In this document: piece after piece, positions 59,562 through 64,000 of the stretch | How positions within the stretch are numbered: the stretch's first letter is position 1 | How the letters are laid out: each line of letters starts with the position of its first letter | Translations under genes and position numbers: made by a program | Origin: Macropodus opercularis | Taxonomy: Eukaryota; Chordata; Actinopteri; Anabantiformes; Osphronemidae | DNA: 64,000 bases | NCBI GenBank assembly: GCA_030770545.1 | Contig: CM061090.1 | Span: forward strand, 9,813,501 to 9,877,500 | Direction: 5' to 3' | The notes under the pieces: generated by a model | What the model was told of the DNA's origin: nothing | Databases searched by the model: none | Seen by the model: the letters and a program-made list of their open reading frames with translations, nothing else

Positions 59562-61103
59562 ATGACATCTTCAGTGTCCGTTATCTATCTAACAAGTTTA
59601 TTCTTGTGGAAAATAGGTAAGTTGCATTTTGTGTTTTTTACTATTCTCTAAACTATCTTCAAAACATCTAATCTGAATTTAATATTAATGTACACTGTGT
59701 CCATATGCCATATAAATATTTTTAAATTAACTACATTTGTGTTGTTATTATTTTCCATTTCAGCTCAGATCACAAGTCTCAAATCCTCTTCATCCGTTAA
59801 TCAATGGAGGGGCTTTCAATCAGTAAACGTTGGTGACAAAGTGACTTTACCATGTTTTTATAGAGGTGATGTTGCTGTAAAGGTTTTCTGGTATAAACAA
59901 GACGTGGGGCAGGAAGCAGTGCTCATCGCTAACTTTTTTAAATACAATGCGAACCAAACTTTTCATGGTGAATTCAAGAATGATCCACGTTTTATGTTGG
60001 ATAAAAATGACCTGATAATTACAGATGTACGTGTTTCAGACTCAGCTGTTTACTACTGCTTCAGGTCCTTTTTAAACAACCTTGAATTTGTAGCTACTAC
60101 AACTGTAGCTGTAATAGAGTCAGGCTCCAACGTCCCAGCTTTGGTGCATCAGTCAGTGTCTGGGAGCCTCCATCCAGGAGGTTCTGTGACGCTGAACTGT
60201 ACAGTTCACACTGGGATCTGTGATGGACAACACAGTGTTTACTGGTTCAAAGACTCTGGACAAACTCCTCCAGGAATCATTTACACCCAGGGAGACAGAA
60301 ACGATCAGTGTGAGAGGAAACCAGACACACAAACACACACCTGTGTCTACAACCTGCCTCTAAACAGCCTGAGTCCTTCTCATGCTGGGACCTACTACTG
60401 TGCTGTCGCCTCATGTGGACACATTCTGTTTGGTAACGGGACTAAGCTGGACTTTGAGGGTAAGTACATTTATAGCAAATATCTGTGTTCTTATGGGAGG
60501 CTTATGTAATGATTTATGTTCCGTTATTTACATACAGGATGCAGGTTTGAAGTATATTTTATATTATTGGCGCTGACATACAGTGATTACTTGAGCTGGG
60601 AGCCATAGTTAATCTTCCCAAATTGCTGTTTCTTATATTTGCACATGCAGATGAAGTGAGCACTAAGGTATTGGTGTACTGTCTGAGTGGAGCTTTGACC
60701 GTCACCACCATACTGGTTGTTATACTGACCTTACTTTACAAGACAAAGACAGTCCACATTGCAGGTAACTCGTGATACGTCTGATACGAAGTGATGAATC
60801 TCACTGAATTTGGCTTTTTATTAACAGTCCTTTTTTTTTGAATCAGAGGTCCAAACAAGAATTTCAGCTCGTTCCACAACTAAATCAGAGGTAAAAAAAA
60901 AAAGTTTCCTTCAGAAATTCCAGTGTTGCAGATATTGTGTTATCTCTCACATCTCACGTCTCGCTTTTGCTTATTGTTGTCGACAGACTTACCAAGATGA
61001 AAACCTTGTGTATGCTGCTGTAAGTGTTAACCTGTCCAACAGATCAAGGACACAGAGCAACAGTGTCCCAACTGAATGTGTCTACTCCAGGATGAAGCAG
61101 TAG
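59562..61103 (+). CDS. nitr: NITR 9, V-I-TM-ITIM receptor
   Basis: Model: 59562-59616, 59764-60459, 60651-60764, 60847-60890, 60987-61103 (341 aa), all in phase. The V domain has TLPCFYR, VFWYKQDVGQEA and DSAVYYCFRS, but no J-like FGxG (LEFVATTTVAV instead). The I domain is the canonical cluster type (LNCTVHTGICDG, YYCAVASCG, FGNGTKLDFE), close to that of NITR 7. Stalk EVSTKVL, transmembrane LSGALTVTTILVVILTLLY, linker VQTRISARSTTKSE. The tail is weaker than in other members: NLVYAAV still fits the ITIM consensus, but the second site reads ECVYSRMK, with Met at the +3 position where others have Val. Predicted cell-surface receptor, probably inhibitory. Confidence 0.92.
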
Positions 61104-62420
61104 AATAATATTACTGAGCAAGTCAGATACAGTCCTCAACATCTATTTCGAGAGGCAATAGAAAGACCTCAAAAGGTAGATCTTAAGATAAACATCTCAT
61201 TTAGCTTTGTTGTGGTAAGATGGTGTAATATGTGTTCTCGGTGATAAAATGCTCTTCTGTCAGTGTGTCTGTGAATGTTTAAATTCCAATATTGATTATT
61301 TCTTATAATAAGGCTCAAATATGATGTCATGTAATGTATATATATGATATACTGTAGCTATTTACCTATTATCTAATGAATGAATCTAATATTATCTAAA
61401 TGAATGACTGAGGATTTCAATGTATGTTATGCAACAAAGAATATTAGAAATGATTAAATTCGATCCTTTCGCATGTGATCGTGTGTTATGAAGCGTAGTT
61501 AATTCAGACCCAGAAAGACAAAAGCTGTCAGTACGCTGTAAGTACTTTAATGAAGTTAATAGATGAGGAGACCGGAACAGAACGTAGGGTCTTCTGACGT
61601 TCTTTAAAGAAAAGACAACGGAGTAAGGCAGCAGTGAGCATAAAAGAAAGTCTGGATGAGCAGATTCTGGAGGACGACTGGAGATGTGTGCAGGGAGAGG
61701 GGAGGGCAGTAGAATGACAGTGGTGCAGTCTTGGTTAACAAAGCCAGGTGAGGGTAGCAGAGGGCAGAAGGACGAACTGCAGCAAGGTAGTGTGAGAATA
61801 GCTTAACAGACAGAGAGGCTTGATTAATGGACCTGTCACATCTTGCCACCGAGCGGCTAAAACAAGAGTTTTGAATAAAACTTGGAGCAGACGAATGAAA
61901 GCTTGAACCAGAGAGTGTGGGCGTAAAACAGAAATGCAAGGTAAAACAAGACCTGGCAACAAAATAACTAAGGATGGGAAAAGGAGGGAAACTAGAACCT
62001 CTAGAACCATTATTAAATTAGAACATTACAACTTCATTTGCCATCATGAGATCTACAGTAGAGAGTCTCCAGATTACAGGAAAGAGAAAGTTGTAGGCAT
62101 GGTCTCAAGACAAAACTTACTTTGCGTAGGCTGGACATGGGAACAGGTACCATGGTCGGCAGTTAAATGGACTTGGTCCTTCTATATACAGATGGAGTTT
62201 GTTTATAGACAGTTTTTATAACATTTGCAGCCAGATGTCACCTCCTCCTCCCTGAGAAGTGAGGAGGTGTGTATACATCCCAGCATGCCTATAGTCATTC
62301 TGTGCCCCCTTCATGCAAATCCAACAAAATACACTTACATCACTGCATGGACTTTACAGTATTACCAAAGGTCCTCTCTCTGGTACAGCAGTCTGCATTT
62401 TGTATCATACGCTACCATGA
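61104..62420. other. Intergenic after NITR 9
   Basis: No gene recognised on either strand. Confidence 0.45.
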
Positions 62421-62424
62421 CGCT

Positions 62425-62645
62425 GTGGGTGGCACACCAGCGTTGTGGTTAGCACTCTTGCAAGCAAAGGTCCTGGGTTTGATTCCTGGGTTGCCCGTGT
62501 GCCTTTCCGTGTAGAGTGTACTCCAGTTTCCTCCCAGAAAAATAGTTTTGATTGAGGAGTCAGAATTGTCCGTAGGTGTGAGTGGTTGTCTGTATATGTG
62601 TTGCCCTGTGATGTACTGGCGACTGGGATTGACTCCATACAGCAT
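62425..62645 (+). repeat. tRNA-like SINE-type repeat, shortened
   Basis: 'gtggttagcactcttgcaagc' with a B-box-like GGTTTGATTCC, then 'ctccagtttcctccca' and 'gtccgtaggtgtgagtgg'. Same family as 30225-30545 with internal deletions. Confidence 0.7.
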
Positions 62646-62749
62646 TGCATGAGATGTTAGCACAGCAGCTTTGCTTTCACTTTCATGGCACTCAGTCAAT
62701 AGAATGTTAGGCAGTGATTAGTTAATTAGTTAATAGTTAAAAACTGCTC

Positions 62750-62830
62750 ACAGTCCATTGAGGCCTACATGGACCTGGAAGTCTGACCAGATTCACCTCC
62801 AAACAAAAAAACATAAAACACCTTTCACAG
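62750..62830 (+). repeat. Fragment of the promoter-like dispersed repeat
   Basis: 'cagtccattgaggcctacatg' to 'aacataaaacacctttcac' matches the start of 29838-30205 and 34612-34970. Confidence 0.65.
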
Positions 62831-62889
62831 CGTGTGTGCGCTCTACCCATGTGTAGTGAACATAGCTGCCATCTTAGGTAACACATCTG

Positions 62890-63230
62890 GCCATCGGCCA
62901 TCTTGGTCACCTGAGATCTTCCCTCACTCGCTTCCTCTCTTACACACACACACACACACACCCATCCTTAGCTAACAATCATCTGAAGACATGATAGTAC
63001 ACCATAGAATAGTAGTCCCCTATTATTACTTGAAGCTGTGATATTGCTTGTTTCCTGGATGATTGTTAATCAATATTATTTAGTTAATAAACTTGTCATA
63101 GCTTAACTGGTCGTTGTTTGTCATTATTGGTATATGGTTTGCAACATCATTTGATCAAAAATGATCCTTCACTGTTGCTAATGCTAATTGCTAATATTTT
63201 ATAATATAGTATATTAGTAATCATTTATTT
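62890..63230 (+). repeat. Dispersed repeat family X, copy 2
   Basis: Inverted relative to 51720-52080. Contains the AC microsatellite (62943-62962) and the landmark 'attattggtatatggt' (63124-63139). Confidence 0.7.
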
Positions 63231-63799
63231 GAGACTGTACTTTTCCAAATTGGTTATTGGTCCCTGGAAACAGGATGGTGTCCCGAAATTCATTAGATAA
63301 ACTATCCAATCCAGTAATTGTCATGGTGGCCATGATGCAGTGTCATCTCTAAGCAGCTCCTTCAGTGACAGACTGTTACAAACTGTACTAAGAGTCCCTT
63401 CAGCTGACTCTACAACCAGAGCAGCTTTCAGTGAACCAGTGAACCAGTGAGCTACTACTAGTTACTTTGTAAATGTGCAATATAAAGACGCATGGTCCCA
63501 TTATCTGTATGATTGTGTACATACAGTATGTGTTACTTTCTGTCTCTAAATGTTTTAAACGCTTTTAAACGGTACATACTGTATTCTCTCTTGAAATTTG
63601 CAGGACAAATAAAGGTTTATCATATCTTATCTTTAACTTATCTCTTAAGCTACTGAGTGTCTGTGGTCTTCTGCATGTATGTCAGAATCTGCAGAAACTA
63701 GGCCTAACTCTGTTGGAGGCGGTGACAGTGTAACCGTGTTAGAACACACACACATCAGATGCAGACTTGTCTGAGAAATGTTGAGAAATCACTGAGATA

Positions 63800-63909
63800 C
63801 TTCTGCAGAAACCATCCATTACGCAGCTATAAGACAGCAGACGACCAGAAGATCAGAAAGTCTGAAGAACAAATCCGAGGCTGAATGTGTGTACTCTAGT
63901 ATCAAGTAG
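63800..63909 (+). pseudogene. NITR relic (psi-3): ITIM tail exon only
   Basis: Reads ETIHYAAI then ECVYSSIK and a stop at 63907-63909; both tyrosine motifs of a NITR tail are present. An in-frame TGA lies just upstream (63793-63795) and no transmembrane or linker exon was found before it. A short 'ggcggtgacagtgtaaccgt' at 63719-63738 resembles the GDSVTL start of a V domain and may be a further scrap. Confidence 0.75.
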
Positions 63910-64000
63910 TATTGTAGTAGTAATATTGTAACACTGTGTAACAAGTAATGGCTTTATGTTTTTCTGGACAAGACACTGACATTATATCAATAGTTTATAT

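Noticed and set aside
21479..61103. T-cell receptor or immunoglobulin locus with V(D)J joining
   Set aside because: J-like FGxGT motifs are encoded within the same exon as the V and I domains, with no recombination signal (heptamer-nonamer) seen; the leader-V/I-TM-ITIM layout is that of NITRs.
21479..61103. Diverse Ig-domain (DICP) or CD300/pIgR-like receptors
   Set aside because: The six-Cys I domain (CTVHTGICDG, YYCAVASCG) followed by FGNGTKL and paired LHYAAL/CVYSSV tail motifs are specific to NITRs.
1..64000. CRISPR arrays, bacterial operons or phage elements
   Set aside because: The sequence is a vertebrate nuclear genome with introns; no direct-repeat/spacer array is present.

Overview
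The window looks like nuclear genomic DNA of a teleost fish, probably an acanthomorph/percomorph, though the species cannot be told. The signs are intron-containing genes with GT-AG junctions, fish-type dispersed repeats (Tc1/mariner, a tRNA-like SINE family, microsatellites), an intronless UGT5-type glucuronosyltransferase, and above all a tandem array of novel immune-type receptor (NITR) genes, a receptor family described from bony fish. All exon models were built by eye from splice signals, reading phase and alignment between paralogs. No database search was run.

Layout. 0.9-2.7 kb: a broken PLAC8/cornifelin-type exon followed by a complete PLAC8-like gene. 5.9-7.5 kb: a single-exon UDP-glucuronosyltransferase. 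9.1-10.4 kb (+): a two-exon class A receptor of the proton-sensing/G2A group (GPR132-like). 11.5-12.6 kb (-): a single-exon prostaglandin D2 receptor 2 (CRTH2)-like gene. 13-21 kb: gene-poor, with a truncated Tc1 element between long inverted-repeat arms and a pentamer satellite.

21.4-63.9 kb is the NITR cluster, all on the + strand. Eight loci have a complete open five-exon structure: signal peptide; V plus I domain in one exon; stalk and transmembrane segment; short linker; ITIM tail. Their starts are near 21.5, 24.3, 27.8, 36.3, 38.6, 43.3, 48.0 and 59.6 kb. A ninth (31.6 kb) has intact Ig and tail exons, but I find no in-frame acceptor for its transmembrane exon. There is also an Ig-less locus at 54.9 kb whose remaining exons stay open and in phase (about 100 aa), and relics at 33.4, 50.6 and 63.8 kb. 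Most loci share a CCAAT box about 70-80 bp before the ATG, and five also share an upstream CATGTGA element.

The array grew by 4.6-4.8 kb tandem duplications whose breakpoints fall in or next to the conserved I-domain sequence. The genes are therefore mosaics of a private V half and an exchangeable transmembrane/tail half. The most notable pair is the 43.3 and 48.0 kb genes. Their leader exons, and the V exon up to the CDR3 position, are identical by eye except at the CDR2- and CDR3-equivalent positions. The transmembrane segments I could read are uncharged and the tails carry LHYAAL-type ITIMs, so the loci look inhibitory; I saw no activating (charged transmembrane) form. The leukocyte-type GPCRs next door suit an immune neighbourhood, but functional linkage is only inference.
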